Source of the DNA: Arsukibacterium indicum
Lineage (GTDB): Bacteria; Pseudomonadota; Gammaproteobacteria; Enterobacterales; Alteromonadaceae
Reading direction: 5' to 3'
Assembly: GCF_019100565.1 (NCBI RefSeq)
Contig: NZ_JAHRID010000005.1
Coordinates: 186,001-250,000 of the forward strand
DNA: 64,000 nucleotides
Shown here in pieces: positions 30,287 through 38,974 of this stretch (position 1 is its first letter; each line of letters begins with the position of its first letter). A program made the position numbers and the translations under genes. The notes under the pieces are model-generated. The model did no database searches. It was not told where the DNA came from and saw nothing but the letters and a program-made list of their open reading frames with translations.

Positions 30287-30988
30287 ATGAATACAAAAAG
30301 CTTGTTGGATCAACTGTTAAAATCAGGTTCTGGCTTACTGGGTGGTACAAGCTCCCAGCAAAATCAACGCCGCCAGCCTGGTAGCGACGGTCTGGCTGGC
30401 CTGCTCTCTGGCAGAGCAGGCGCAGCATTAGGAGGCGGTGCTCTGGGTTTGCTGCTGGGCAGTAAAAAAGGCCGTAAGCTCGGTGGCAAGGTTCTTACCT
30501 ATGGCGGTATGGCAGCACTGGGTTTAGTGGCATACAAAGCCTACAGCAACTGGCAGCAAAATAATCAGCAACAGCAAACCAGTGTACCGGCAACGGTTGA
30601 CAGGGTGCCAGAAGCAGAAGTTGAGGTGCACAGTAAGGCAATATTAATTGCTGTAATTGCCGCTGCAAAATCAGATGGCCATATCGATGATCGGGAACGG
30701 GAAATTATCGATGCCGAAGTCGCGAAATTTACCCGGGATGCCAGTTTACTGCGCTGGATAGATACCGAATTACAAAAACCACTGGATCCGGTAGCAATCG
30801 CTTCGGTAGCGACTACTCAGGAAATTGCGGCAGAAATGTATCTGGCCAGCGTTCTGGTAATCGACGAAGAAAGTTTTATGGAGCGCAGTTATCTGAATGA
30901 ATTGGGTAAACAGCTTAAGTTGCCGGCTGACCTGCAGCAGGAAATAAAAAAGCAGGCGCTGGCCGCTGAGCAACTGGCTGGCGCCTGA
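30287..30988 (+). CDS. DUF533 / TerB-like protein (YebE-like)
   Basis: A 233-residue protein with an N-terminal low-complexity part, a glycine-rich hydrophobic segment around 42-85 that may enter the membrane, and a C-terminal TerB-like helical domain from about 110 (A-A-K-S-D-G-H-I-D-D-R-E-R-E-I-I-D). It matches the DUF533/YebE inner-membrane family, of unknown function; E. coli YebE is linked to envelope stress. AAGGAATCACA precedes the ATG. Confidence 0.82.
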   Translation: MNTKSLLDQLLKSGSGLLGGTSSQQNQRRQPGSDGLAGLLSGRAGAALGGGALGLLLGSKKGRKLGGKVLTYGGMAALGLVAYKAYSNWQQNNQQQQTSVPATVDRVPEAEVEVHSKAILIAVIAAAKSDGHIDDREREIIDAEVAKFTRDASLLRWIDTELQKPLDPVAIASVATTQEIAAEMYLASVLVIDEESFMERSYLNELGKQLKLPADLQQEIKKQALAAEQLAGA

Positions 30989-31079
30989 AACTGATTAGCA
31001 GAATAATTGCCCCTTAACTGAGCCTGTTAACGTTTTGCAGCGTAAATTCAGGATATAAGGTCAAAAGATAAGGGTAGTA

Positions 31080-32420
31080 ATGTCTGACAATTCATCCCGG
31101 GTGCCAACAAACCGGCTTAGTCGTTTCAGCGGCCTTGCAACACTGGCCGGGAAGGTCGCTGGTGGCATGCTGGCGGAGGGCGCAAGACAGCTTGCCCGGG
31201 GTAACAGGCCCAGTGGTAAAAGTATGTTACTTACGCCGGCAAATATTAAGCGGGTAGCTGATCAACTGTCGCATATGCGCGGCGCGGCGATGAAGATGGG
31301 CCAGCTGCTGTCCATGGATGCAGGTGATATATTACCTGCTGAACTCACTGAACTGCTTGCCAGATTACGTGCTAATGCCAACCCAATGCCAGCTAAACAG
31401 TTATCGCAGGTTTTGCGACAGGAGTTAGGTGAGCAGTGGCAGCAGCACTTTGCTGATTTCAGCTTTAAGCCGATGGCCGCAGCCTCTATTGGCCAGGTTC
31501 ACCAAGCCTATCATGATAACGGTGATAAACTTGCTGTTAAAATCCAATACCCCGGAATTAAAGCCAGTATTGACAGTGATGTTGATAACGTGGCGTATTT
31601 ATTAAAAATAAGTGGCTTGATCCCAGCTGAAGTTGAGTACCAAAGCTTATTAAACGAGGCCAGACACCAACTTAAAAATGAAGCGGATTATCTGAAGGAA
31701 GCCAGCTATTTGCAGCGTTATCGACAGTATTTGATATCTGATGATGCTTACCTGATGCCAACTGTCTATCCACAGCTCAGTACTGCCAATATTCTGGTTA
31801 TGTCGTATGTTGCAGGTGACCCTATTGAAAGTTTGCAAAGTGCACCACAAGCTGAGCGGGACAAAGTGCTGGGACTAATGTTCAGCCTGTTTTTTCGCGA
31901 GTTGTTTGAATTTAACCTGGTACAAACTGATCCGAATTTCGCCAATTACCTTTACAACCGACAAAGCCAGCAGCTGGTACTGCTTGATTTTGGAGCCTGC
32001 CGTGATTACTCAGAGCAAATAAGTAATGGCTATCAGGCTTTATTTGCGAGCGCTTGTGACAATGATCTTGCCGGCATGGAGCAGGCGCTGACCAAAATTG
32101 GCTTTTTCAGCCAGAATATTTTAGCTGCACAAAAAACAGCAGTATTAAAACTGGTTGAACTGGCCTGTGAGCCGCTGCGCCAATCTAAACCTTTCGATTT
32201 TGGCAACAGTGATCTGGCTTTTCGCTTGCGCGAAGCCGGAACCGCTTTAAGTATGAAACAAAACTATTGGCATAGCCCGCCAGCCGATGCGCTCTTTTTA
32301 CATCGTAAAATTGCTGGTTTGTATTTGCTGGCTGCAAAATTAGGCGCCCGGGTTAATGTCCGCCAGTTGCTCGAACCTTATCTTCATCAGACGGATACTG
32401 AACAGGAAGTTTATGCTTAA
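31080..32420 (+). CDS. ABC1/UbiB-family atypical kinase
   Basis: A 446-residue protein of the ABC1/AarF/COQ8 family of kinase-like ATPases connected with ubiquinone and lipid metabolism. Hallmarks: the K-x-G-Q motif (M-K-M-G-Q-L-L-S), the alanine-rich loop A-A-A-S-I-G-Q-V-H-Q-A replacing a normal P-loop, V-K-I-Q-Y-P-G, and the metal-binding L-L-D-F-G-A. It is shorter than E. coli UbiB (546) and lacks its C-terminal membrane helices, so it is more likely a paralogue than UbiB itself. It overlaps the next gene by 8 bases. Confidence 0.85.
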   Translation: MSDNSSRVPTNRLSRFSGLATLAGKVAGGMLAEGARQLARGNRPSGKSMLLTPANIKRVADQLSHMRGAAMKMGQLLSMDAGDILPAELTELLARLRANANPMPAKQLSQVLRQELGEQWQQHFADFSFKPMAAASIGQVHQAYHDNGDKLAVKIQYPGIKASIDSDVDNVAYLLKISGLIPAEVEYQSLLNEARHQLKNEADYLKEASYLQRYRQYLISDDAYLMPTVYPQLSTANILVMSYVAGDPIESLQSAPQAERDKVLGLMFSLFFRELFEFNLVQTDPNFANYLYNRQSQQLVLLDFGACRDYSEQISNGYQALFASACDNDLAGMEQALTKIGFFSQNILAAQKTAVLKLVELACEPLRQSKPFDFGNSDLAFRLREAGTALSMKQNYWHSPPADALFLHRKIAGLYLLAAKLGARVNVRQLLEPYLHQTDTEQEVYA

Positions 32421-33258
32421 GAAATTGATTAGCTCGTTATTACTGTTTGGCACGATAACAACAGCAGCTTTTTATGCTGCCAGGGTCAGCGCGGAGCCCG
32501 CCACCGAACTGCCGCTATGGGAGGCGGGAATAATTGGCCTGAGGATTGAACAACTGGCTTATCCGGGTTCCAGCGAACAGGTTCAGCGCAATTTTGTGCT
32601 ACCTTACCTTATTTACCGTGGTGACTTTTTAAGAGCTGATCGTGACAACGTGGGCTTGCGGGCATTTAAAAGTGACACACTTGAGCTGGATGTTGGTTTT
32701 GCTGCTGCGTTGGGTTCTTCACAAAGTGATATTCCCCAGCGTGAAGGCATGCCCGAGCTGGGTACGCTGGTAGAAGCGGGCCCACGCCTGCGCTGGACAA
32801 TAAGCGATAATATCTGGGGTAGCAGGTTGCGCATGGATTTACCCGTTCGCGCGGTTTTTGATATCGAAGATGGCATGCGCTATAGCGGCATCAGCTTTGA
32901 GCCGGCACTGTTTGCGGATGTGACTACTGCAGATGATCTAAGTTATACAATTGGGATCAGTGCTTTATTTGGTAGCGAGAAGCTGACAGACAGGTTTTAT
33001 CAGGTGCCAGATCAATTTGCTACATTTTCACGGCCAGAGTTTGACGCTAAACCCGGCCTTATAGCCTTAAGGCTTTCCGGCGCAATAAGTAAAAAGTTTT
33101 CATCAAAATGGCGTGGCTTTAGTTTTGCCCGTTACGAAACTGTCACTGCTGCAAAAAATCGACAAAGTCCATTAGTGGTTGCAAATGGCGGCTGGTCGGT
33201 CGGGCTAGGTGTCACTTACATCTGGGCCACATCGACCCAGACAGTAAGTGGCTGGTAG
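32413..33258 (+). CDS. MipA/OmpV family outer-membrane protein
   Basis: A 281-residue exported protein. A signal peptide ends near residue 27 (V-S-A-E). The rest is rich in alternating beta strands with a final aromatic residue (SGW), as in outer-membrane beta-barrels of the MipA/OmpV family, some of which scaffold peptidoglycan enzymes. The ATG at 32413 is preferred because AGGAAG lies just upstream and the signal peptide begins there. It overlaps the ABC1 kinase stop by 8 bases. Confidence 0.8.
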   Translation: MLKKLISSLLLFGTITTAAFYAARVSAEPATELPLWEAGIIGLRIEQLAYPGSSEQVQRNFVLPYLIYRGDFLRADRDNVGLRAFKSDTLELDVGFAAALGSSQSDIPQREGMPELGTLVEAGPRLRWTISDNIWGSRLRMDLPVRAVFDIEDGMRYSGISFEPALFADVTTADDLSYTIGISALFGSEKLTDRFYQVPDQFATFSRPEFDAKPGLIALRLSGAISKKFSSKWRGFSFARYETVTAAKNRQSPLVVANGGWSVGLGVTYIWATSTQTVSGW

Positions 33259-33267
33259 CAGCGTCTT

Positions 33268-34110
33268 CTAGCTGGTCATTACTTTGTCTAACTCTGAACT
33301 GCTGTGACGTTCTGGCAGCTTTGGTCCATCGCCCCAGGTACGGTTAACTATTTTGCCACGTTTTACCGCAGGCCGCTCATCGAGCTGCCTGGCCCAGCGC
33401 TGCAGGTTAGGGTAGTCGTTAACCTGCAGGAACTCTGCAGCTTCATATAAGTGGCCGAGTACTAATGCGCCGTACCAAGGCCAGATAACGATATCGGCAA
33501 TGGTGTATTCATCTCCGGCAATATATTGATGCTTTGCCAATTGTTTATCCAAAACATCAAGCTGGCGTTTAGTCTCCATGGTATAGCGATTAATCGGATA
33601 CTCCAGTTTTTCAGGTGCGTACGCGTAAAAGTGGCCAAAACCGCCTCCCAAAAATGGTGCGCTACCCATTTGCCAGAACAGCCAATTCAGGGTTTCAGTG
33701 CGCTTTGCCGGTTCAGTCGGCAAAAAAGCACCAAATTTTTCAGCGAGGTATAACAATATTGAACCGGATTCAAATACTCTGCTGCCGGTTACAGTATCGA
33801 GCAGTGCCGGAATTTTCGAATTGGGGTTAAGTTCAACAAAGCCACTGCCAAACTGATCACCTTCTTTAATGTCGATAAACCAGGCATCGTATTCAGCATC
33901 TTTAAAACCTGCTTCCAGCAACTCCTCAAGTAAAATAGTAACTTTCACACCGTTTGGTGTTGCCATCGAATATAACTGGATAGGGTGCTCACCTTTTTTC
34001 AGCTTTTTATCATGGGTTGCACCAGATACAGGGCGATTTATATTTGCAAACTGACCACCACTCTCTTTATCCGCTCGCCAGACCTTTGGTGGGATATAAT
34101 TGTCGCTCAT
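33268..34110 (-). CDS. yghU: glutathione-dependent disulfide-bond oxidoreductase
   Basis: A 280-residue glutathione S-transferase-fold protein of the YghU class (E. coli YghU 288 residues). It has a YghU-type N-terminal extension (NYIPPKVW), a thioredoxin-like domain with L-Y-S-M-A-T-P-N-G-V-K-V and the S-K-I-P-A-L cis-Pro segment, and an all-helical C-terminal domain. E. coli YghU binds two glutathiones and reduces disulfides. Single gene, convergent with the MipA-like gene (9-base gap). Confidence 0.9.
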   Translation of the reverse strand: MSDNYIPPKVWRADKESGGQFANINRPVSGATHDKKLKKGEHPIQLYSMATPNGVKVTILLEELLEAGFKDAEYDAWFIDIKEGDQFGSGFVELNPNSKIPALLDTVTGSRVFESGSILLYLAEKFGAFLPTEPAKRTETLNWLFWQMGSAPFLGGGFGHFYAYAPEKLEYPINRYTMETKRQLDVLDKQLAKHQYIAGDEYTIADIVIWPWYGALVLGHLYEAAEFLQVNDYPNLQRWARQLDERPAVKRGKIVNRTWGDGPKLPERHSSSELDKVMTS

Positions 34111-34305
34111 GCGTTGCTCCTGTTTAAATATTAAGCTGGTTAAGTGCTGTTAAAAGATATTGGCTCAGTAGTCAGGAATTACAAGGTGTTCACTTTGGCT
34201 GTAAAGAGGTTTTAGGACTAAGCCAGATTAAATTTGAATATGGGTAACACGAAGCTGGTAATAAACTAATAATAAAATAACGAGTTAAGTGTTGCAGATA
34301 ACGCT

Positions 34306-35256
34306 ATGAATAAAATAATAATTGCTTTACTGACTGGCACTACGTTGTTACTGCACGGCTGCGCGCAGCGGCAAGTTGTTAACGAGCAAGAAACTGCCGT
34401 TTCAACCAGTGTGGTAAATCAGCACGCCATAAATAATGTCAGTTATAGTAGTCTGGCCGCATTACCATACAACGATACCAGTATCAGGCTGCAATACGGT
34501 CCTGAACCTCTGCAATATGGTCAATTGTATCTGCCTCCTGCCGCAACGTTAAATAAACGAGCACCTTTATTGGTTTTTATCCATGGTGGTTGCTGGTTGA
34601 ATGCTTATGATATCAGCCACAGCCGGGCTTTTAGTCAGGCTGTGGCAAATGCAGGTGTTGCAGTTTGGTCTGTTGAATACCGGCGAACCGGCGATGAAGG
34701 GGGTGGCTGGCCCGGTACATATACTGACGTGCTGCAAGCGTTACAATATAGCCAACAAGCACTGAGCGCTTATGCTGTGGATAGCAGCAATATTGCCATT
34801 GCCGGTCACTCAGCAGGGGGCCAGTTGGCGCTGTTGGCGGCAGGGCAAGCTTATCAACAGCTTGTTTCTGAAAGCTTGCCGTCAATTAAAGGTGTAATTG
34901 GCCTGGCTGCTATCACGGATATGCCAGCCTATGCCAGTGGCACCAATAGTTGTCAGCGTGCTGCCAGCCAGTTTCTTGGTGGTACAGCATCTGAGCAGCC
35001 TCAGCGTTACCAAGAGGCGAACCCCGGTCAGCAAGTCATGCATCCGGCAACTTTGCTTTTACATGGCAGTGCCGATACTATTGTGCCGCTTGAGCAGGCC
35101 AGCAATAGCAATATGTCGTACCAGATTATTGCTGATGCGGGGCATTTTGATTGGATCCATCCCCATACCCGGGCGTATAAGCAGTTTATTGCATTTTTGC
35201 AGGAGCTTTTGCAAAGTGACAACCCTAAGCCATTATCTAGAAAACAATCAGACTGA
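34306..35256 (+). CDS. lipoprotein alpha/beta hydrolase, possible kynurenine formamidase
   Basis: A 316-residue alpha/beta hydrolase. The N-terminus is a lipoprotein signal (L-L-H-G-C19). The fold shows the oxyanion motif H93-G-G-C-W97, nucleophile G-H-S169-A-G-G, D257 and H280. HGGxW is typical of arylformamidases, which hydrolyse N-formylkynurenine, and the 3' end overlaps kynureninase by 41 bases, so a kynurenine-pathway role is a good inference. Odd point: kynurenine formamidases are normally cytoplasmic, whereas this one would be membrane-anchored. Other carboxylesterase roles remain possible. Confidence 0.75.
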   Translation: MNKIIIALLTGTTLLLHGCAQRQVVNEQETAVSTSVVNQHAINNVSYSSLAALPYNDTSIRLQYGPEPLQYGQLYLPPAATLNKRAPLLVFIHGGCWLNAYDISHSRAFSQAVANAGVAVWSVEYRRTGDEGGGWPGTYTDVLQALQYSQQALSAYAVDSSNIAIAGHSAGGQLALLAAGQAYQQLVSESLPSIKGVIGLAAITDMPAYASGTNSCQRAASQFLGGTASEQPQRYQEANPGQQVMHPATLLLHGSADTIVPLEQASNSNMSYQIIADAGHFDWIHPHTRAYKQFIAFLQELLQSDNPKPLSRKQSD

Positions 35257-36505
35257 TATTAGTCTGCCGTTGTTACAGCAGTTAGATTGTCAGGATCCGC
35301 TCGCGACTAAACGCGATGCTTTTGTGTTGCCTAAAAACACCGTTTATCTGGATGGCAATTCCCTTGGCGCTATGCCTAAGCTTGTTGCAGAGCGGGCGCA
35401 ACAGGTGCTGAGTAAGCAATGGTCACAGGATTTGATTAAGAGCTGGAACAGTCATAACTGGATTGATTTACCAGTAACGTCTGGTGAAAAAATAGCCCGT
35501 TTAGTTGGCGCTGCCCCTGGACAGCTTATTTGCTGCGACTCAACATCTGTTAATTTATTTAAAGTATTAAGCAGTGCTATGCAAATGCAGCCGGGACGTA
35601 AGGTTGTGTTGTCTTTAGCCGGCAATTTCCCGACCGATCTGTATATGGTTCAGGGCCTCGCCAGTTTGCTTGGTGAGCATAATTGTCAGTTAAAACTGAT
35701 TGATGAAAGTGTAAACGACCAATTGCTCGAGCAAGAATTAACTGACGAGATTGCAGTGTTACTGTTAACTCAGGTCGATTTTCGCAGCGGCCGTTTATTG
35801 AATATGCAACGGTTAACTGAGCTAGCCCAAGCCAAAGGCATCCTGGTTATATGGGATTTAGCCCACAGTGCCGGTGCTTTGCCCATTGCGCTGGATGCAT
35901 GTAATGTCGATTTTGCGATTGGTTGCGGTTATAAATATTTAAATGGCGGCCCTGGCGCGCCGGCTTTTATTTATGCCGCGGCACGTCACCATAACGCGGT
36001 AAGCCAGCCTTTATCTGGCTGGATGGGCCATAGCTCGCCTTTTAGTTTTGATAAGCACTACCAGAAGGCTGCGGGGATCAGCCAATTTCTAACGGGCACG
36101 CCGGCTATTTTATCAATGAGTGCGCTCGATGCAGCTTTGGATGTATTTGCAGATGTTGAGATGACACAATTACGTGAAAAATCACTTGCACTTAGCCATT
36201 GTTTTCATCAATTAGTCCTCCAACATAACTGCCTGAGACCACTAAAACTGATTACGCCATTGAAGCCGGCAGAGCGGGGCAGTCAACTGGCATACCAGCA
36301 TCCTGATGCGTATGCGTTATGTCAGGCGCTGATTTCCCATGGTGTTATTGCTGATTTCAGAGCGCCCAATATTCTGCGGCTGGGTATTACACCACTTTAT
36401 TTACGCTATGTCGATATCTGGCAGGCGGTAACAACATTGGCAGAGCTGGTAGCAAGCAATGAATATTTGAAACCACAGTACGCGGTAAAGAATAAAGTTA
36501 CCTGA
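35216..36505 (+). CDS. kynU: kynureninase
   Basis: A 429-residue PLP enzyme that cleaves kynurenine to anthranilate and alanine. It begins with VTTLSHYLENN and continues L-P-K-N-T-V-Y-L-D-G-N-S-L-G. The PLP lysine is K240 in C-G-Y-K-Y-L-N-G-G-P-G-A-P. The GTG at 35216 is chosen because AGGAG lies 10 bases upstream and the usual family start follows; the frame is open much further upstream inside the hydrolase gene. No kynA is present in the window. Confidence 0.92.
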   Translation: MTTLSHYLENNQTDISLPLLQQLDCQDPLATKRDAFVLPKNTVYLDGNSLGAMPKLVAERAQQVLSKQWSQDLIKSWNSHNWIDLPVTSGEKIARLVGAAPGQLICCDSTSVNLFKVLSSAMQMQPGRKVVLSLAGNFPTDLYMVQGLASLLGEHNCQLKLIDESVNDQLLEQELTDEIAVLLLTQVDFRSGRLLNMQRLTELAQAKGILVIWDLAHSAGALPIALDACNVDFAIGCGYKYLNGGPGAPAFIYAAARHHNAVSQPLSGWMGHSSPFSFDKHYQKAAGISQFLTGTPAILSMSALDAALDVFADVEMTQLREKSLALSHCFHQLVLQHNCLRPLKLITPLKPAERGSQLAYQHPDAYALCQALISHGVIADFRAPNILRLGITPLYLRYVDIWQAVTTLAELVASNEYLKPQYAVKNKVT

Positions 36506-36510
36506 GTCGG

Positions 36511-37128
36511 TTAAGCTGTTTTGGTAAACCACAATAAACGATTATTGGCCGGCATAGGCGTGTCACGTTCTAACTGAAAGCCTTGCCGGCGCGCCAGTTC
36601 AAGCACTTTTTCAAAGTCCCGGATACCCATAGCAGGATCACGGCTTTTTAAACTGGCATCAAATGCCTGGTTACTGCTGCTGGTAAACTGGCCATGATAA
36701 TTAAAGGGGCCATAAAAACATAAATTGGCCCGGGCTGCTGTCAGCTCATTTAAACGGCTAAAAAAATGCCTAACCACCGCCCAGGGCATAATATGTAACG
36801 TATTGGCAGTAAACAGGCCATCTGCCGCCGTTGCAGGTGATGGATCGATACAGATATCCAGTTGCAGCGGCGAGGCTAAGTTAGCTAACGCAGCACGGCG
36901 AATACGCTCTGTTAACGCCGGCAGATAAACCGGCTGATCTGACGCCTGCCAACTTAAATGCGGTAACTGCTCAGCGAAATACACAGCATGCTGACCAGTA
37001 CCGCTACCAATCTCAAGCACTTTACTACAACAAGAAAAAGCCTGTTGCAGCACAGTTAAAATAGCTGCTTTATTGTTTTCACATGCTTGTGAAAACGGTA
37101 AATCGGCGTCAAAAAGTCCAGTTGTCAT
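36511..37128 (-). CDS. DUF938 SAM-dependent methyltransferase-like protein
   Basis: A 205-residue protein of the DUF938 family, class I methyltransferase fold. The SAM motif is V-L-E-I-G-S-G-T-G-Q-H-A-V-Y-F-A, followed by W-Q-A-S-D-Q and later N-L-C-F-Y-G-P-F-N-Y-H-G. Substrate unknown. The ATG at 37128 has GGGA 8 bases upstream; a TTG two codons earlier is less likely. It is convergent with kynU (5-base gap) and follows the SGNH hydrolase gene on the same strand. Confidence 0.83.
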   Translation of the reverse strand: MTTGLFDADLPFSQACENNKAAILTVLQQAFSCCSKVLEIGSGTGQHAVYFAEQLPHLSWQASDQPVYLPALTERIRRAALANLASPLQLDICIDPSPATAADGLFTANTLHIMPWAVVRHFFSRLNELTAARANLCFYGPFNYHGQFTSSSNQAFDASLKSRDPAMGIRDFEKVLELARRQGFQLERDTPMPANNRLLWFTKTA

Positions 37129-37150
37129 ATGCAATATCCCGCAGATATTT

Positions 37151-37882
37151 TTAGTTCAATCGCAGATTTCGTTCTACAGATTCAAAAACCAGTTGCGCCC
37201 AGATTTTACAACCAGATTCAGAGGGATGAAAGCCATCGACAGCAAGCATATCTGCGGTTAATGCCAGGTTACTGTATACCAGCTGCGCTTTTGGCCAATT
37301 TTTTAGCTCATTAGCCAAAGCCTGATTAAGCAACGCGGCTTTTAAACCTAACCAGTAATTTAGCGGTGAGGGTAGAGCTGTGAAGTGCTGCATTGGTGGT
37401 ATAGCACTGAATAACACAACAGGGTCCGTAAAATCGGTGGCCAGTCTGTTTAGCAAAGCTCTGATCTGCTTTAGAAATTCAGTCTTGCTGAGATTTGCCG
37501 TAACATCATTTACGCCTATCGATACAATAACTACGTCCAGCCGGTACACCGCATTGCTATGTGCATATAGCTGATGCAACAAACTGTTTAACCCAGCGCA
37601 ATCGAGGCCGGTTTTAGCGGCAAGTTGCCAGTTTACCTGATATCGCTCGCTTAATAGTGTTACCAGTTGCCCGGAAAAGGCCTGTTGCTGCTCAGCAATA
37701 CCCACACCAGCAGCCGCCGAGTCACCACAAATCAGTAGGCGCAGGGACTCGCCGTTACCCAGCATACCGCTGCGCCGGCCGGCAGCTTCTGGCAAACGCA
37801 AAGCACGTTGTCTTGTGCGCTTGCCTTGCCATAACAACAGCGGCCAGCAGAGCAAAGAAACAAGGAACAATCGTATCGACAT
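37151..37882 (-). CDS. SGNH/GDSL hydrolase with N-terminal membrane segment
   Basis: A 243-residue esterase-like protein. An N-terminal hydrophobic stretch (about 3-18) may anchor it. The SGNH blocks are visible: C-G-D-S55 (block I nucleophile), G-V-N-D (block III) and D-G-F-H-P-S (block V with catalytic Asp and His). Likely hydrolyses an ester or thioester in the envelope; substrate unknown. It is the last chromosomal gene before the prophage on this side. Confidence 0.82.
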   Translation of the reverse strand: MSIRLFLVSLLCWPLLLWQGKRTRQRALRLPEAAGRRSGMLGNGESLRLLICGDSAAAGVGIAEQQQAFSGQLVTLLSERYQVNWQLAAKTGLDCAGLNSLLHQLYAHSNAVYRLDVVIVSIGVNDVTANLSKTEFLKQIRALLNRLATDFTDPVVLFSAIPPMQHFTALPSPLNYWLGLKAALLNQALANELKNWPKAQLVYSNLALTADMLAVDGFHPSESGCKIWAQLVFESVERNLRLN

Positions 37883-38026
37883 AGCTTAAAATTCAGCCTG
37901 ATAAAAAAGAGCATGTTACAACAGATTAGATGACGCTATTACAAGTTTTATCAGCAGGAGCGACTGAAAACCTGATGGTTGCTTGCTATATATGAAATAC
38001 CAAACGATTAAACGACAGATAATACA

Positions 38027-38039
38027 ATTTAACATAATA
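38027..38039. repeat. left att repeat, XerD half of dif
   Basis: ATTTAACATAATA, identical to 46070-46082. The first 11 bases equal the XerD arm of E. coli dif read on the opposite strand. The next bases (GTAACTTG) do not resemble a XerC arm, so this junction is a half site. Confidence 0.75.
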
Positions 38040-38050
38040 GTAACTTGAAG

Positions 38051-38074
38051 CCGGGCAGTAAGCCCGGTTTTTTT
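38051..38074 (+). terminator. phage terminator just inside the left end
   Basis: CCGGGC and GCCCGG form a 6-bp stem with loop AGTAA, followed by T7 on the plus strand. No plus-strand gene precedes it in the integrated state. In a circular phage genome it would lie just after the repressor gene (45710-46063) across the att site. Confidence 0.75.
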
Positions 38075-38441
38075 ATGGGCGGTTTTTATATCTGAAACAT
38101 GCAGAATCGCGGTAAGTTTTGTGAACTTCATTTTGAGATTTGCGGTATTCAGCAGTCCAGTAGTCGCAAAGTTGCTTATCATTTGCTTTGGCAGCATCAG
38201 CAGCGCGTTGTTGGCGAAGTTGATCAGATGTTGGTTGAGGGGTAATTGGAGGTGGTGTGAATAGCTTTTGGGGTGGACGAGGGATGCTTTTTAGTGATTC
38301 AACCGCGTGATTAAGTTGAGCAAGATAATACTCTTTTAAAGCAGCGTTTACTGTATAGGCCGTTAGGATGGTAAAGCACGTTAGGGCTAAAAATACCGCT
38401 GAGAAGATAGTTATAAATAGCTTTAGGTGGTTAGTTTGCAT
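38073..38441 (-). CDS. phage accessory protein with one membrane segment
   Basis: A 122-residue protein I do not recognise. A membrane helix covers about 9-30 (L-F-I-T-I-F-S-A-V-F-L-A-L), followed by a Pro-rich stretch (P-P-I-T-P-Q-P-T) and a charged C-terminal region with two Cys. It lies 11 bases after the gene at 38453 on the same strand, in the non-structural end of the phage beside the att site, where inoviruses carry accessory genes. An envelope role such as superinfection exclusion is possible but not shown. Confidence 0.6.
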   Translation of the reverse strand: MQTNHLKLFITIFSAVFLALTCFTILTAYTVNAALKEYYLAQLNHAVESLKSIPRPPQKLFTPPPITPQPTSDQLRQQRAADAAKANDKQLCDYWTAEYRKSQNEVHKTYRDSACFRYKNRP

Positions 38442-38452
38442 ATGGCCTACTG

Positions 38453-38899
38453 TTATTTTTTTGAACTAAAGTCCTGGACAAGACGGTTGAGGTAATCAGC
38501 TGTATGCAGTAGCAGCTGATATTTAGTACCAGATGTTATCTCATCCAATTTGTTACGTAACGCTTTTACCTGTCTGTTTGACTGTTCTGCTGACCATTTG
38601 TAGCGCCAAACGAATGCAACGTCAGAGGATTTGCAACTTCCCCAGGGGGTGTGAAGTATACCGTCATGGTCTATTGTGCAATCTTTCCAGCCAGTAGCAA
38701 AGGGTAAATAACCTTTGTAATGCACGAATAGGTAGCGTTTTGCGATTTCATGGGGCTGGTTAGTGAGGTACCAGCGGCGACAGGTTTGCTCTGATACGCC
38801 AAAAAAATCAGAAGCCAGTTTATGCTTTTTTTCCCATATACCAAAAGCATGATCATACATGGTTTGAAAGTTCGGTATTTGTTCCTTTTTGGGTAACAT
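38453..38899 (-). CDS. phage protein with HTH-like region (DUF3653-like)
   Basis: A 148-residue protein. Residues 25-48 (A-S-D-F-F-G-V-S-E-Q-T-C-R-R-W) look like a helix-turn-helix, and the following G-W-K-D-C-T-I-D-H-D-G-I-L-H-T-P-W-G resembles the DUF3653 phage family, often found in inoviruses and related elements. The C-terminal third is helical. It could regulate the accessory operon: near-inverted repeats containing TTCGGTAT lie inside its 5' end and upstream. Assignment is by motif recall and is moderate. Confidence 0.6.
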   Translation of the reverse strand: MLPKKEQIPNFQTMYDHAFGIWEKKHKLASDFFGVSEQTCRRWYLTNQPHEIAKRYLFVHYKGYLPFATGWKDCTIDHDGILHTPWGSCKSSDVAFVWRYKWSAEQSNRQVKALRNKLDEITSGTKYQLLLHTADYLNRLVQDFSSKK

Positions 38900-38974
38900 T
38901 TTCTTTAAAAAACTCCATTTTTTCAGGTGGAATTTGGAAATATACCGAAGTTGGGTAAATGTAAAGGGTGAAAT

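Noticed and set aside
37916-38197. 93-codon minus-strand ORF across the left phage junction
   Set aside because: It crosses the att repeat and terminator and overlaps a better-supported phage gene in another frame.
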